DNA of 64,000 bases from UBA3210 sp963623095 (GCA_963623095.1 CAVFKD010000003.1:1-64000); one strand, 5' to 3'; numbered from the stretch's first letter, positions 34,019 to 42,931 are shown. Translations and numbers: made by a program. The notes: generated from the sequence alone by a model not told the origin.

Positions 34019-34375
34019 CTATTTAGCTAATGCTTTTTTAGCTGTTTCAACTAATTTAGCGAAACCAGCTTCGTCTGTGATTGCCATTTCAGATAACATT
34101 TTTCTGTTGATGTTAATGTTAGCTAATTTTAAGCCGTGCATTAATGTTGAATATGACATATCGTAATTACGTGCTGCAGCGTTAATTCTGACAATCCATA
34201 ATTTTCTGTAGTCTGATTTTCTCTTTCTACGTGATACATAAGCATAGTGTAATGAGTGAATTACTTGTTCATTAGCAGTTTTAAATAATGTGTGTTTTGA
34301 ACCGAAGTAACCTTTAGCTCTTTTTAAGACTTTTTTTCTTCTTGCGTGTGTTGTTGTTCCACCTTTTACTCTCAT
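34019..34375 (-). CDS. rplT: 50S ribosomal protein L20
   Basis: L20 (118 residues) is an early-assembly 23S rRNA-binding protein and, in Firmicutes, the repressor of its own operon through the infC leader. It shows MRVKGGTTTHARRKKVLKRA, GYFGSKHTLF, YVSRRKRKSDYRKLWIVRINAA and YSTLMHGL. It is third in infC-rpmI-rplT, 12 bases after rpmI, with a TAGGAGGTTAAG site. The stop is TAG. Confidence 0.97.
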   Translation of the reverse strand: MRVKGGTTTHARRKKVLKRAKGYFGSKHTLFKTANEQVIHSLHYAYVSRRKRKSDYRKLWIVRINAAARNYDMSYSTLMHGLKLANININRKMLSEMAITDEAGFAKLVETAKKALAK

Positions 34376-34387
34376 GTTCTTAACCTC

Positions 34388-34582
34388 CTACTTTTGAATT
34401 AAAATTCTTACTCTCTTGTAATCTGACTTTGAAAGAGTATTTGGCATTCTTAAATGTCTTTTTTGTTTTTGTGATTTGTTATGGCTTAAATGGGAAACGT
34501 GTGAGTGATAAATTTTAACCTTTCCTGAGCCTGTGACTTTCATTCTTTTTAAAAGTGCACGTTTTGATTTCATTTTTGGCAT
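34388..34582 (-). CDS. rpmI: 50S ribosomal protein L35
   Basis: L35 (64 residues): MPKMKSKRALLKRMKVTGSG at the N-terminus, then a basic middle and LSKSDYKRVR at the end. It lies 12 bases downstream of infC with AGGAGG in between. Standard order infC-rpmI-rplT; stop TAG. Confidence 0.96.
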   Translation of the reverse strand: MPKMKSKRALLKRMKVTGSGKVKIYHSHVSHLSHNKSQKQKRHLRMPNTLSKSDYKRVRILIQK

Positions 34583-34594
34583 GATTTTGTCCTC

Positions 34595-35155
34595 CTATTT
34601 TTTAATTTTTGATGCTAAAACGCAATATAAGATTTTTCCTTCTAGCTTTGGTTCTTTTTCAACGTTAGAAAGTTCCTTAAGGCTATCAATGAAACGATTC
34701 ATTACTTCTAGACCTACTTCGGTATGAGTTAGTTGTCTACCTCTGAAACGTAATGTAACTTTGATCTTGTCACCAGCATTTAAAATTTTAGTTGCTTGAT
34801 TGACTCTTGTATCAAAATCATGGATACCGATAACAGGTGAGAGTTGAATTTCTTTGATAGAAATTGTTTTAGCTTTTTGAGCTTTCTTCATGTCGTGAGC
34901 TTTCTTTTGTTGTTCGAAGCGATATTTACCATAGTTTAAGATTTTACATACTGGTGGGTTTGCTTCTTTTGCGACACATACTAAATCTAATGAATATGTT
35001 TCTGCAAGTTGAATCGCTCTTAATCTTGGCATAACTCCTAATGATTCGCCATCAGGGCCAATGACACGGACGTTAGGGAAACGGATATCTCCATTTACTA
35101 AGTCATCCCCGTTACGATTATTACGTGGATTTGGTCTTTCGTTTGAGTAAATAAT
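34595..35155 (-). CDS. infC: Translation initiation factor IF-3, ATT start
   Basis: IF-3 (186 residues). The N-terminal domain (NGDIRFPNVRVIGPDGESLG, MPRLRAIQLAETYSLDLV) and the C-terminal domain (KYRFEQQKKAHDMKKAQK, DFDTRVNQATKIL, VTLRFRGRQLTH) are complete. There is no ATG, GTG or TTG at the proper N-terminus. ATT at 35155-35153 lies eight bases after AGGAGG (35169-35164) and is the expected start, as AUU is the classic infC start that allows IF-3 autoregulation. A second ATT (35152) follows directly. Starting at the first ATG (35032) would delete about 40 residues of a conserved domain. First gene of infC-rpmI-rplT; stop TAG. Confidence 0.95.
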   Translation of the reverse strand: MIYSNERPNPRNNRNGDDLVNGDIRFPNVRVIGPDGESLGVMPRLRAIQLAETYSLDLVCVAKEANPPVCKILNYGKYRFEQQKKAHDMKKAQKAKTISIKEIQLSPVIGIHDFDTRVNQATKILNAGDKIKVTLRFRGRQLTHTEVGLEVMNRFIDSLKELSNVEKEPKLEGKILYCVLASKIKK

Positions 35156-35303
35156 AACTGAATCCTCCTATATAAAATAAAATGGGCACAGAATCCTGCG
35201 CCCATCAATATTACATATCAGATATATGTAGCAATTTACCAATTCGACTTAGTCAAATCTGGTGAGAAGTCTAGGCGCCTCTTCTTTCCACAAATTTATT
35301 TGC
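35156..35303 (-). ncRNA. infC leader with intrinsic terminator (L20-leader-like attenuator)
   Basis: About 148 bases of untranslated RNA precede infC. It ends in a terminator: GGGCGCAG (35203-35196), loop GATT, CTGTGCCC (35191-35184), then ATTTTATTTT, only about 20 bases before the ribosome-binding site. Upstream are further complementary stretches that could form alternatives. In Bacillus-type bacteria L20 binds such a leader and promotes termination; that role is inferred from position and operon content. Confidence 0.7.
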
Positions 35304-35309
35304 GTTTCA

Positions 35310-35338
35310 ATAATAAAGCAATATTTCCTTATAGTCAA
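35310..35338 (-). promoter_or_regulatory. Promoter of infC-rpmI-rplT
   Basis: -35 TTGACT (35338-35333), 17-bp spacer, -10 TATTAT (35315-35310). Confidence 0.75.
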
Positions 35339-35460
35339 CTAAAATTTTTAAATATTTGAAGAAAATTGAAATTAGTTAACTATCTTTATTTATAAAAGGT
35401 AAATTGACTTTTTTTATAATTTTCCTATCTAGCGTAAATTTATTATATATGTTAATATAT

Positions 35461-35654
35461 ATGTGTCTAGGGGTTTATGCGTTTCCTACATATTAAATTC
35501 CGGGAATCTTTTATATAATTCTTCATGAAGTTGAAGGCCGTTGGTCTAGGTAACGCTATATGCTTATCTATTCATCTAACTTCGGAATCCGGAAGTGAAG
35601 AACAAGATGCCCACCTGTAACTAAGGAATATTCCTTGACCCTAGATACTTTTTT
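35461..35654 (+). ncRNA. ssrS: Probable 6S RNA
   Basis: A noncoding stretch of about 190 bases folds as one long rod. The ends close with GTGTCTAGGG (35463-35472) and CCCTAGATAC (35639-35648), followed by TTTTTT. Next comes a large asymmetric bubble whose 3' side holds hairpin AAGGA-ATAT-TCCTT (35623-35636). Inside it GGGAATCTT (35502-35510) pairs with AAGATGCCC (35604-35612), and TTCTTCAT with GTGAAGAA. Closing stem, open bubble with a 3' hairpin, and a long apical arm is the 6S architecture, an RNA that mimics an open promoter for RNA polymerase. TATTAT (35441-35446) may be its -10. A cis-acting leader of tkt is the alternative, because the tkt ribosome-binding site follows at once. Confidence 0.6.
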
Positions 35655-35666
35655 ATTGGAGGATTT

Positions 35667-37634
35667 ATGACAAAAGACAATTTATGTATTGCAGCGATTA
35701 GATCGTTATGTATTGATGGAATTAATAAAGCTAATTCTGGCCATCCTGGTATGGCATTAGGAAGTGCACCTATTCTATATACATTATTTACAAAACATTT
35801 TAATGCAGATCCAACTCATCCTGAATGGATCAATAGAGATAGATTTGTTTTATCCGCGGGTCATGCTTCAATGCTTTTATATACAATGTTACATTTATGT
35901 GGCTATGGACTAACAATAGATGATTTAAAACAATTTAGACAACTAAATTCTTTAACTCCAGGTCATCCAGAAGTAGGTTTAACCAAAGGTGTTGATGCTT
36001 CTGCAGGCCCATTAGGACAAGGTATTGCTCAAGGTGTTGGTTTCGCTATGGCGGAAGCTTCATTACAAGGAATCTATGAAAGTGGTTATCGCTTCATGAA
36101 TCATTACACATACGTTTTATGTGGTGATGGTTGTTTACAAGAAGGTATTTCACAAGAAGCAATTTCATTCGCTGGATTACAAAAATTAAATAAATTAATT
36201 TTATTCTATGATGCAAATAATGTAACTCTTGATGGAGGACTTGATATGTCTTTCAATGAAGATGTTAAAAAGAGATTTATTGCATCTAATTGGAATGTTA
36301 TCGAAGTAAAAGATGGAAATTCTGTAACTGATATTGATAAAGCTATTAAGAAAGCTAAAAAATCAACTGAAAAACCAACATTAATTATGGTTCATACAGT
36401 TATTGGATATGGTTCTTCTAACGCAGGTACTTCTAAAGTACATGGTGCACCTTTAGGTGAAGAAGATGGTAAAAAAGCAAAATTATCATATGGTTATGAT
36501 TATCCAGATTTCTTTGTACCTCAAGAAGTTTATGATGTATTTAAGAATACATTTATCAAACGTGGTAAAAAAGCATATAAGACATGGAATACATATTTCG
36601 ATGCTTATAAACGTGATTTCCCTGAAGAAGCAAGTAAATTTGAAGCAACTAAAGATAATGATGTTAAAACATTTGTCTTTGATAAAGGACCATATATTGA
36701 ACCAGGAACAAAAGATGCAACTAGAAATTCTTCTCAAACAATCTTAAATCTTTTACATCAATCTGTATTCAATTTAATTGGTGGATGTGCCGATGTTGCA
36801 GGCAGTGTTAAAACAAAGATTAAAGGTGGAGTTGATTTTACTCCTGCAACTAGAGAAGGAAGAAATGTCAACTTTGGTATTAGAGAATTTGCAATGGCAT
36901 CTATTCAAAATGGTATGTTATTACATGGTGGATTAAGAACTTATACAGGATGTTTCTTAGTCTTCTCAGATTATTTAAAACCTGCAATTAGAATGGCATC
37001 TTTAAGCCATATACCTGCAATTTATTTATTCTCTCATGACTCAATCGCAGTTGGTGAAGATGGACCTACACATCAACCAATTGAACAATTAGCGATGTTA
37101 AGATCTATCCCACATAACTATGTATATAGACCTTGTGATACAAATGAAGTCGCTGCTAGCTGGAAGTTAGCTTTAGAAACTACTTCTCATCCATCTTGTT
37201 TAATTTTATCAAGACAAAACTTACCTTTAATTGAAGGTTCAAGAAGTGATGATGTTTATAAAGGTGGTTATGTTATTTCTAAAGAAAGAGGTGCAAAACC
37301 TGATTTCACTTTAATCGCAACTGGTAGTGAAGTATCTTTAGCGATCGAAGCACAAGAAAAATTATTAAAACAAAATATTGATGTTAGAGTAGTATCTATG
37401 CCTTGCCAAGAATTATTCTTAGATCAAGATGCATCATATATTAAAGATGTATTAGGAAACGAATATTCAAAACGTATGTCAATCGAAATGCTTTCAACAT
37501 TCGGATGGCAAAGATTCGCTCCTCATACAATGGGTATTGATATATTTGGTAAATCAGCACCTGCAAAAGATGTAATTAACGATTATAATTTTACATCTGA
37601 TGAAATTGTAAGAAGAGTACTTGAAGTTTTATAG
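35667..37634 (+). CDS. tkt: Transketolase
   Basis: Transketolase (655 residues) is a thiamine-diphosphate enzyme of the pentose phosphate pathway and links to erythrose 4-phosphate, a precursor of the aro pathway encoded nearby. It has NSGHPGMALG, SAGHASMLLY, the TPP/Mg motif GDGCLQEGISQEAISFAG ending in the DANN region, the pyrimidine domain (RNVNFGIREFAMASIQNG, SHDSIAVGEDGPTHQP) and a C-terminal domain. TTGGAGG precedes the ATG. No separate promoter is visible after the preceding RNA terminator, so read-through or a hidden promoter is needed. Stop TAG. Confidence 0.96.
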   Translation: MTKDNLCIAAIRSLCIDGINKANSGHPGMALGSAPILYTLFTKHFNADPTHPEWINRDRFVLSAGHASMLLYTMLHLCGYGLTIDDLKQFRQLNSLTPGHPEVGLTKGVDASAGPLGQGIAQGVGFAMAEASLQGIYESGYRFMNHYTYVLCGDGCLQEGISQEAISFAGLQKLNKLILFYDANNVTLDGGLDMSFNEDVKKRFIASNWNVIEVKDGNSVTDIDKAIKKAKKSTEKPTLIMVHTVIGYGSSNAGTSKVHGAPLGEEDGKKAKLSYGYDYPDFFVPQEVYDVFKNTFIKRGKKAYKTWNTYFDAYKRDFPEEASKFEATKDNDVKTFVFDKGPYIEPGTKDATRNSSQTILNLLHQSVFNLIGGCADVAGSVKTKIKGGVDFTPATREGRNVNFGIREFAMASIQNGMLLHGGLRTYTGCFLVFSDYLKPAIRMASLSHIPAIYLFSHDSIAVGEDGPTHQPIEQLAMLRSIPHNYVYRPCDTNEVAASWKLALETTSHPSCLILSRQNLPLIEGSRSDDVYKGGYVISKERGAKPDFTLIATGSEVSLAIEAQEKLLKQNIDVRVVSMPCQELFLDQDASYIKDVLGNEYSKRMSIEMLSTFGWQRFAPHTMGIDIFGKSAPAKDVINDYNFTSDEIVRRVLEVL

Positions 37635-37640
37635 AAAATA

Positions 37641-37677
37641 AAAATGTTTGAGTTTTAAAGCTCAAACATTTTTTTAT
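37641..37677. terminator. Bidirectional terminator between tkt and the lipoprotein gene
   Basis: AAAATGTTTGAG (37641-37652) and CTCAAACATTTT (37661-37672), 12-bp stem, eight-base loop, T-runs both ways. Confidence 0.93.
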
Positions 37678-39611
37678 CTTCCTCCTGGACCAGGACGAGA
37701 TGAATTTCCATCAGAATTAACTATATTATTAATAGTGATAGTTTTTATTTCAGTTCCATTGACATATATAGAATATGTTTCATTTTTTTGGAATGCTTCT
37801 AAAGAACAAATTATTCTTGAAGCTTGTTTGGTTGTAGTAACACTAGCGAGAGTTATTGAAGATGAATCTTTTATTTCAATTAAAGATCCTGATGAATAAG
37901 TTTTTCCAAGTGTAGTAGAAAAAGAATATTGTTTAGAAGATGAAGAAGGATTTTCAACCATTGAAGAAGTAGTATAACAAAGAATGTTACCTCCATTAAT
38001 GAAAGTACCTTTATCTGCATCTAAAGGTGAATCACCTGAATTATTTGGACCATGAACGCAGATATTACCTCCGTTGATATATGTTGTTCCATTAGAATCA
38101 ATTCCATCGCCTTCGTTATAAACATTAATGTTTCCACCTTCAATTAAAATATAAGGAGTGATAGAAGTTTCATCAGTCGCGGCATTGATTCCATCATCAG
38201 AAGAATTAATATCAATATTACCATTTAATATTTTAATATATGTTCCTTCTAAACCTTCATAAGAAGAATTAATACTAATTGTTCCTCCATCAATATAATT
38301 AACATTATCGGAAGTTATTCCATCATCTAATGTATCTATAGTTATAGAAGAATCTAACATGTATGAATTACCATTATTAGTATGAATTGCATCATCAGTT
38401 GAATTAATTTCGACAGAACTATTTTCTAAGATTAAACCATAATTAATGGAAGATATTGTTGCATCATCTTCATCATCGCCATTAGTATCATATTCTATTG
38501 ATCCTACTTTAATACCTTTACATGATTGGCTTAAAGCATAATAAGAAGAAGGATTTCTTATTTCATCGCTTCCAACTCTTTGATATTTTGAATTGGATAA
38601 ACGGTATTTAAAATCATCATTTTCTAAATTGTATGTTGCAATATTTTCACTGGAATAAGAAACAAAATTTCCTTCAGTAGTGATGTTAATAGAAGAATTA
38701 TCAATATCAATAAATGTATCAGCTTGAATTCCATCACCCTTAACTACGCAGGTATAAGAACTATTTTTAATAATTACATAACCTAATGCATAATCAAATT
38801 CATAAGTGGTGCCTTTTTTATTATCATAATCACATTCAGTATGAATTCCATCTTTTGAAGAATCTAAATTATTAATAGTTAAATTACCTTCTTCCATATA
38901 GAAAGTTTCACTTGCGATACCATGCTTAGATGCACTTATATTAATAGAAGAAGAGAAGATATATAAATTACTAGATACTTTAATACCAGTAGAATCTAAA
39001 TCATTAGAAGATATATTTAAACTACCTTTACCATTAATAATTAAATCACCTTTAACTTGTAATACATTATTACCTTCACCATTAGAAGTAATTGAATTAG
39101 TAGTACCTTCAATTAATGTGATAATTAAAGTGATTTTCTTATCTGATTTAATAATCCCAGAAGTTCCATTACCATTTATAGAAGCATTATTTAAATAAAG
39201 ATGAATAGTTGAATCTTTACTCGCATTAATAATTAATCCTGAAGTATAATTTCCACTTAGTAAATAATCTCCAGAAGCAGTAATTGAATCTCCATCGTTT
39301 AAAGAAATAATACTAGTTTCATCATAAGAAATATTATCTTTATATGACTTTGTAACTAATGAATTAACTTGTTGCTTTATAGATGATTTAATACTTTCAT
39401 AATCTTGTTCTTCAGGTGTAGGTAATTGACTTTTATCACTTGAAGAACTATTTTCATTTACATACATGCCACTTCCATAACTTGTTATCGAAGAACTTGT
39501 TTGATTCGATTCATAACTTGTAACACTAGAAGAAGTAGAAGAGCAAGATGCAAATAATGAAAGAGAAAATAAACTGAGTAATAAAATCTTTTTTGATAAT
39601 GGTTTAATCAT
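37674..39611 (-). CDS. Surface lipoprotein of the DUF4353/Cthe_2159 carbohydrate-binding type
   Basis: A 645-residue exported lipoprotein. The signal ends at LFASC (lipobox), followed by a Ser/Thr-rich linker to about residue 70. The rest is made of repeating beta-strand turns with motifs such as DGIHTECD, DAIHTNNG, DDGITSDN, GLEGTYI, DDGINAATD and DGIDSNGT. This is the right-handed parallel beta-helix pattern of the DUF4353 (Cthe_2159) family, whose studied member binds polygalacturonate and cellulose. The chain ends in SSRPGPGGR, a short Gly/Pro/Arg tail. A polysaccharide-binding role at the cell surface is inferred. It is monocistronic with its own promoter. Confidence 0.85.
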   Translation of the reverse strand: MIKPLSKKILLLSLFSLSLFASCSSTSSSVTSYESNQTSSSITSYGSGMYVNENSSSSDKSQLPTPEEQDYESIKSSIKQQVNSLVTKSYKDNISYDETSIISLNDGDSITASGDYLLSGNYTSGLIINASKDSTIHLYLNNASINGNGTSGIIKSDKKITLIITLIEGTTNSITSNGEGNNVLQVKGDLIINGKGSLNISSNDLDSTGIKVSSNLYIFSSSINISASKHGIASETFYMEEGNLTINNLDSSKDGIHTECDYDNKKGTTYEFDYALGYVIIKNSSYTCVVKGDGIQADTFIDIDNSSINITTEGNFVSYSSENIATYNLENDDFKYRLSNSKYQRVGSDEIRNPSSYYALSQSCKGIKVGSIEYDTNGDDEDDATISSINYGLILENSSVEINSTDDAIHTNNGNSYMLDSSITIDTLDDGITSDNVNYIDGGTISINSSYEGLEGTYIKILNGNIDINSSDDGINAATDETSITPYILIEGGNINVYNEGDGIDSNGTTYINGGNICVHGPNNSGDSPLDADKGTFINGGNILCYTTSSMVENPSSSSKQYSFSTTLGKTYSSGSLIEIKDSSSITLASVTTTKQASRIICSLEAFQKNETYSIYVNGTEIKTITINNIVNSDGNSSRPGPGGR

Positions 39612-39637
39612 AATAATGAATCTCCTTTTTAATCTAT

Positions 39638-39665
39638 ATTATAAAGATTTCCTTAAAATTAACAA
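39638..39665 (-). promoter_or_regulatory. Promoter of the lipoprotein gene
   Basis: -35 TTGTTA (39665-39660), 16-bp spacer, -10 TATAAT (39643-39638), then AAAAAGGAG before the start. The rest of the divergent region to 39800 is AT-rich and shows nothing else clear. Confidence 0.6.
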
Positions 39666-39810
39666 AAAAATTATAAATAAAAAAATAAATTTTATAAGTA
39701 AAATAATTAATTTTTTAAGTGATTTAAATAAGTTATACTAAAAAACATTTTAGTTGAATTGATAAAACTTTATTTATTAAAAAAATAGGGTATTTTTAAA
39801 TGCTTGGATA

Positions 39811-39858
39811 TTGAGAAAATTTACATCTGTAGTATAATAATTTATGTAAACGCTTACA
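39811..39858 (+). promoter_or_regulatory. Glycerol operon promoter with cre site
   Basis: -35 TTGAGA (39811-39816), 16-bp spacer, -10 TATAAT (39833-39838). TGTAAACGCTTACA (39845-39858) matches the CcpA cre consensus TGWAANCGNTNWCA at every position and starts at the expected transcription start, a repressing position. The ribosome-binding site AGGAGGT follows directly. Confidence 0.9.
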
Positions 39859-39869
39859 GGAGGTAGGTT

Positions 39870-41336
39870 ATGATTTATGATGTTTTAATAATAGGCGGAG
39901 GAATTACAGGTTGTTCAATTGGTTTTGAATTATCTAAATATGATTTAAAAGTCAAAATGGTTGAAAAACATAATGATATTTCCATGATGACAACTAAAGC
40001 TAATTCTGGAATTGTTCATGCTGGCTATGATCCAAAGCCAGGAACCAAAATGGCAAGATTAAATGTTTTAGGAAGTAAAATTTATAAAACTTTAGCGAGA
40101 GATTTAAATGTTCATTATGTCAATAATGGTTCTTTAGTTATTGGTAGAAATGATAAAGATAAAGAAATAATTAATGAATTATTTAGACGTGGTAAAGCAA
40201 ATGGTGTTGAAGATATAGCGATTCTTACTACAGATGAAATAAGAAAAATAGAACCTTCAATTAACCAAGAAGTTAATTATGCTTTATATGCACCAACTGC
40301 AGCGATTGTTTCTCCTTGGGAAATGGCTTTAGCTCTTGGTGAAAACGCAGTTAGAAATGGTATGGAATTATCATTAGAAACTGAAGTATTAGATATTAAT
40401 AAAGTCGGTGATAAATTTGTAATTAAGACTTCTAAAGGTGATATTGAAGCTAAATATGTTATTAATGCTGCAGGTTTATACGCGGATAAAATTAATGATT
40501 TAGCAATTAAAGATCATAAAGAAGAACACTTTGATATCACACCAGTTAAAGGTGAATATTATTTATTAGATAAAGTTGAAGGAAGATTAGCCAACACTGT
40601 TATTTTCCAAACACCAAATGAACTTGGTAAAGGTGTATTAGTTTCAAAAACTGTTCACGGCAATTTAATTGTCGGACCTAACGCAAGTAGTGAAGTAGAA
40701 TCAAAAGATGATGTTTCAACTACATCCAAAGCATTAAGCTATGTTAGAACTGCATCAGCTTTATCAGTACCTACAATTAATTTTAGAAATAACATTAGAA
40801 ACTTCTCTGGTGAAAGAGCAACAATTGTTGGAAGAGATGATTTCTTAATTGAAGAATCAAAAGCAGTTCCAGGATTTATTAATTTCGCTGGAATTAAATC
40901 ACCTGGTTTAAGCTGTGGACCTGCATTTGGATTAGAAGCAGTTGATATGCTTAAAAAAGCAGGCTTAACATTTAAAGAAAATAAGAATTTTGAAATTACT
41001 CCATTACCAAAATTCTTTAAAGATATGACAAAAGATGAAATCAATCATAAAGTTGAATCTAATCCTTTATATGGAAGAATTATTTGCCGTTGTGAAACAG
41101 TATCTGAAGGTGAAATTGTCGATGCATTACATCGTCCAATTGTTTGCCCAACTATTGACGGAGTTAAAAGAAGAACTAATGCTGGAATGGGTAGATGCCA
41201 AGGTGGTTTCTGCGGACCTAAAGTATTAGAAATTATTAAAAGAGAAACAGGCTTAAAAGCAATGGATATTCTTCAAGATAAGGCAGGATCACATATTGTA
41301 CTTGCTCACACTAAAGGAGGAGACGAAAATGAATAG
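39870..41336 (+). CDS. glpA: Glycerol-3-phosphate dehydrogenase subunit A-like, with C-terminal BFD domain
   Basis: A 488-residue FAD enzyme. The N-terminal dinucleotide fold (VLIIGGGITGCSIGFEL), a DAO-type body (NSGIVHAGYDPKPGT, NAAGLYADKIN), and a C-terminal bacterioferritin-associated-ferredoxin-like [2Fe-2S] domain with ICRCET and GRCQGGFCGP place it with GlpA-type anaerobic G3P dehydrogenases rather than the oxygen-dependent GlpO. It oxidises glycerol 3-phosphate to DHAP. First gene of a four-gene operon with glpB-like, DUF1667 and glpK, under cre control. Stop TAG, overlapping the next start by eight bases. Confidence 0.88.
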   Translation: MIYDVLIIGGGITGCSIGFELSKYDLKVKMVEKHNDISMMTTKANSGIVHAGYDPKPGTKMARLNVLGSKIYKTLARDLNVHYVNNGSLVIGRNDKDKEIINELFRRGKANGVEDIAILTTDEIRKIEPSINQEVNYALYAPTAAIVSPWEMALALGENAVRNGMELSLETEVLDINKVGDKFVIKTSKGDIEAKYVINAAGLYADKINDLAIKDHKEEHFDITPVKGEYYLLDKVEGRLANTVIFQTPNELGKGVLVSKTVHGNLIVGPNASSEVESKDDVSTTSKALSYVRTASALSVPTINFRNNIRNFSGERATIVGRDDFLIEESKAVPGFINFAGIKSPGLSCGPAFGLEAVDMLKKAGLTFKENKNFEITPLPKFFKDMTKDEINHKVESNPLYGRIICRCETVSEGEIVDALHRPIVCPTIDGVKRRTNAGMGRCQGGFCGPKVLEIIKRETGLKAMDILQDKAGSHIVLAHTKGGDENE

Positions 41337-42585
41337 TTATGATTTAGTCGTTGTTGGAGGAGGTCCTGCTGGACTTGCTGCAGCATATGAAGCATATAAC
41401 AATGGCGTTAAAGACATTTTAATCATTGAAAGAGATAATCATTTAGGTGGTATTTTAAATCAATGCATTCATAATGGTTTTGGTTTAACTAGATTTAAAG
41501 AAGAATTAACAGGACCTGAATATGCAGGTAGATTTATTGATTTAGTTAAAAAAACTGATATCAAAGTAAAATCTGATACAATGGTTTTACATCTATCTCA
41601 TGATAAAGAAGTTCATTACGTTAACAAAGATGAAGGATATCAAGTAATCAAAGCAAAAGCGATTATTCTTGCAATGGGATGTAGAGAAAGAACTCGTGGT
41701 GCGATTTCTACTCCAGGGGTAAGAACTGCAGGTATATTTACTGCCGGAGCTTGCCAAAAATATGTTAACTTAGATGGCTATTTAGTCGGTAAGAAAGTTG
41801 TTATTTTAGGATCTGGTGATATTGGCTTAATTATGGCAAGAAGAATGACCTTAGAAGGGGCAAAGGTTCTCGCTGTATTAGAATTAATGCCATATTCAAA
41901 TGGATTAAATAGAAATATTGTTCAATGTCTAAATGACTTTAATATTCCTTTATATCTATCTCATACTGTAACAGATATTAGAGAAAAAGATGGTAGAGTA
42001 AATCAAATTGTTGCTTCCAAAGTTGATAGCAAGAATCAACCTATTCCAGGAACTGAAATGGTATTTGATGCAGATACATTATTATTAAGTGTTGGCTTAA
42101 TCCCAGAAAATGAATTAACAAAAGAAGCACAAATTGATATTGATCCAAGAACTAATGGACCTCGTGTATATGAAAATAATGAAACTTCATTAGATGGTGT
42201 CTTTGCTTGTGGTAACGTATTACATGTTCATGACTTAGTCGATAATGTTTCATTAGAATCAGAAAGAGCAGGTCGTTCTGCCGCAAAATATATTTTATCT
42301 TCTAAAAAAGAATTTAGTGCACCTATTGTAATGAAAAATGGCAATATGGTTTCTTACACTGTACCTCAATTAGTTAGAAAAGAAAACTTAGATGATACAT
42401 TAGATATTTTCTTTAGAGTAAGAGGTGTAATGACCAATAAAAGAATTATCGCTCGCTCAGGAGATAAGATTCTTGCAAAGGTTATGAAATTACATTTAGC
42501 TCCTGGTGAAATGGAACAATTAAAAATTAAGAAAGAATTATTAGACGATGTCGAAGGCGAAATCATCGTTGAAGTGGAGGAATAA
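41329..42585 (+). CDS. FAD/NAD-dependent oxidoreductase, GlpB-like partner
   Basis: A 419-codon (418-residue) pyridine-nucleotide-disulfide-type flavoprotein. It has an FAD motif LVVVGGGPAGLAAAYEA, a second nucleotide motif VVILGSGDIGLIMARR, NHLGGILNQCIHNGFG, and GVFACGNVLHVHDLVDNVS near the end. In Firmicute and Mollicute operons this protein sits between GlpA-like and DUF1667 proteins and is thought to pass electrons from G3P oxidation to NAD or another carrier; that role is inferred. The start ATG 41329 is chosen for AAAGGAGGA just upstream; a longer frame from 41296 is within glpA. Confidence 0.88.
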   Translation: MNSYDLVVVGGGPAGLAAAYEAYNNGVKDILIIERDNHLGGILNQCIHNGFGLTRFKEELTGPEYAGRFIDLVKKTDIKVKSDTMVLHLSHDKEVHYVNKDEGYQVIKAKAIILAMGCRERTRGAISTPGVRTAGIFTAGACQKYVNLDGYLVGKKVVILGSGDIGLIMARRMTLEGAKVLAVLELMPYSNGLNRNIVQCLNDFNIPLYLSHTVTDIREKDGRVNQIVASKVDSKNQPIPGTEMVFDADTLLLSVGLIPENELTKEAQIDIDPRTNGPRVYENNETSLDGVFACGNVLHVHDLVDNVSLESERAGRSAAKYILSSKKEFSAPIVMKNGNMVSYTVPQLVRKENLDDTLDIFFRVRGVMTNKRIIARSGDKILAKVMKLHLAPGEMEQLKIKKELLDDVEGEIIVEVEE

Positions 42586-42587
42586 AT

Positions 42588-42929
42588 ATGAAAGAACTAA
42601 TTTGTATTACATGTCCTAGAGGTTGTCATTTACAAGTTGATGAAGTTACTTTCGAAGTAAAAGGTAATTCTTGTCCACGTGGCGCGATTTATGGCGCGAA
42701 TGAATTAAGAGATCCTCAAAGAGTAATTACTTCTACAGTTAAAATTACAAATGCATCTATGAATAGATTACCAGTAAGAACTTCAAAATCTATTTCAAAA
42801 GCAAAAATGATGGAAGTAATGAAATTATTAGATGAAGTTGTTGTTAATGCTCCAGTTCATAGAGGAGATATTATCTTAGAAAACATTTTAGGTACTGATG
42901 TTAATATTATTGCTTGTAGGGATTTATAA
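42588..42929 (+). CDS. DUF1667 domain protein
   Basis: A 113-residue small protein with cysteine motifs CITCPRGC near the N-terminus and NSCPRGAIYG at about residue 27, which suggest a metal or Fe-S site. It ends with NIIACRDL. DUF1667 proteins regularly follow GlpA/GlpB-like genes and may be the third, electron-transfer subunit (inference). It is spaced two bases from both neighbours. Confidence 0.87.
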   Translation: MKELICITCPRGCHLQVDEVTFEVKGNSCPRGAIYGANELRDPQRVITSTVKITNASMNRLPVRTSKSISKAKMMEVMKLLDEVVVNAPVHRGDIILENILGTDVNIIACRDL

Positions 42930-42931
42930 TT

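Noticed and set aside
35461..35654. T-box leader or tmRNA in front of tkt
   Set aside because: No T-box GGUGGUACCGCG-type antiterminator sequence, no specifier loop for an amino acid gene, and no tmRNA tag frame or alanine acceptor end.
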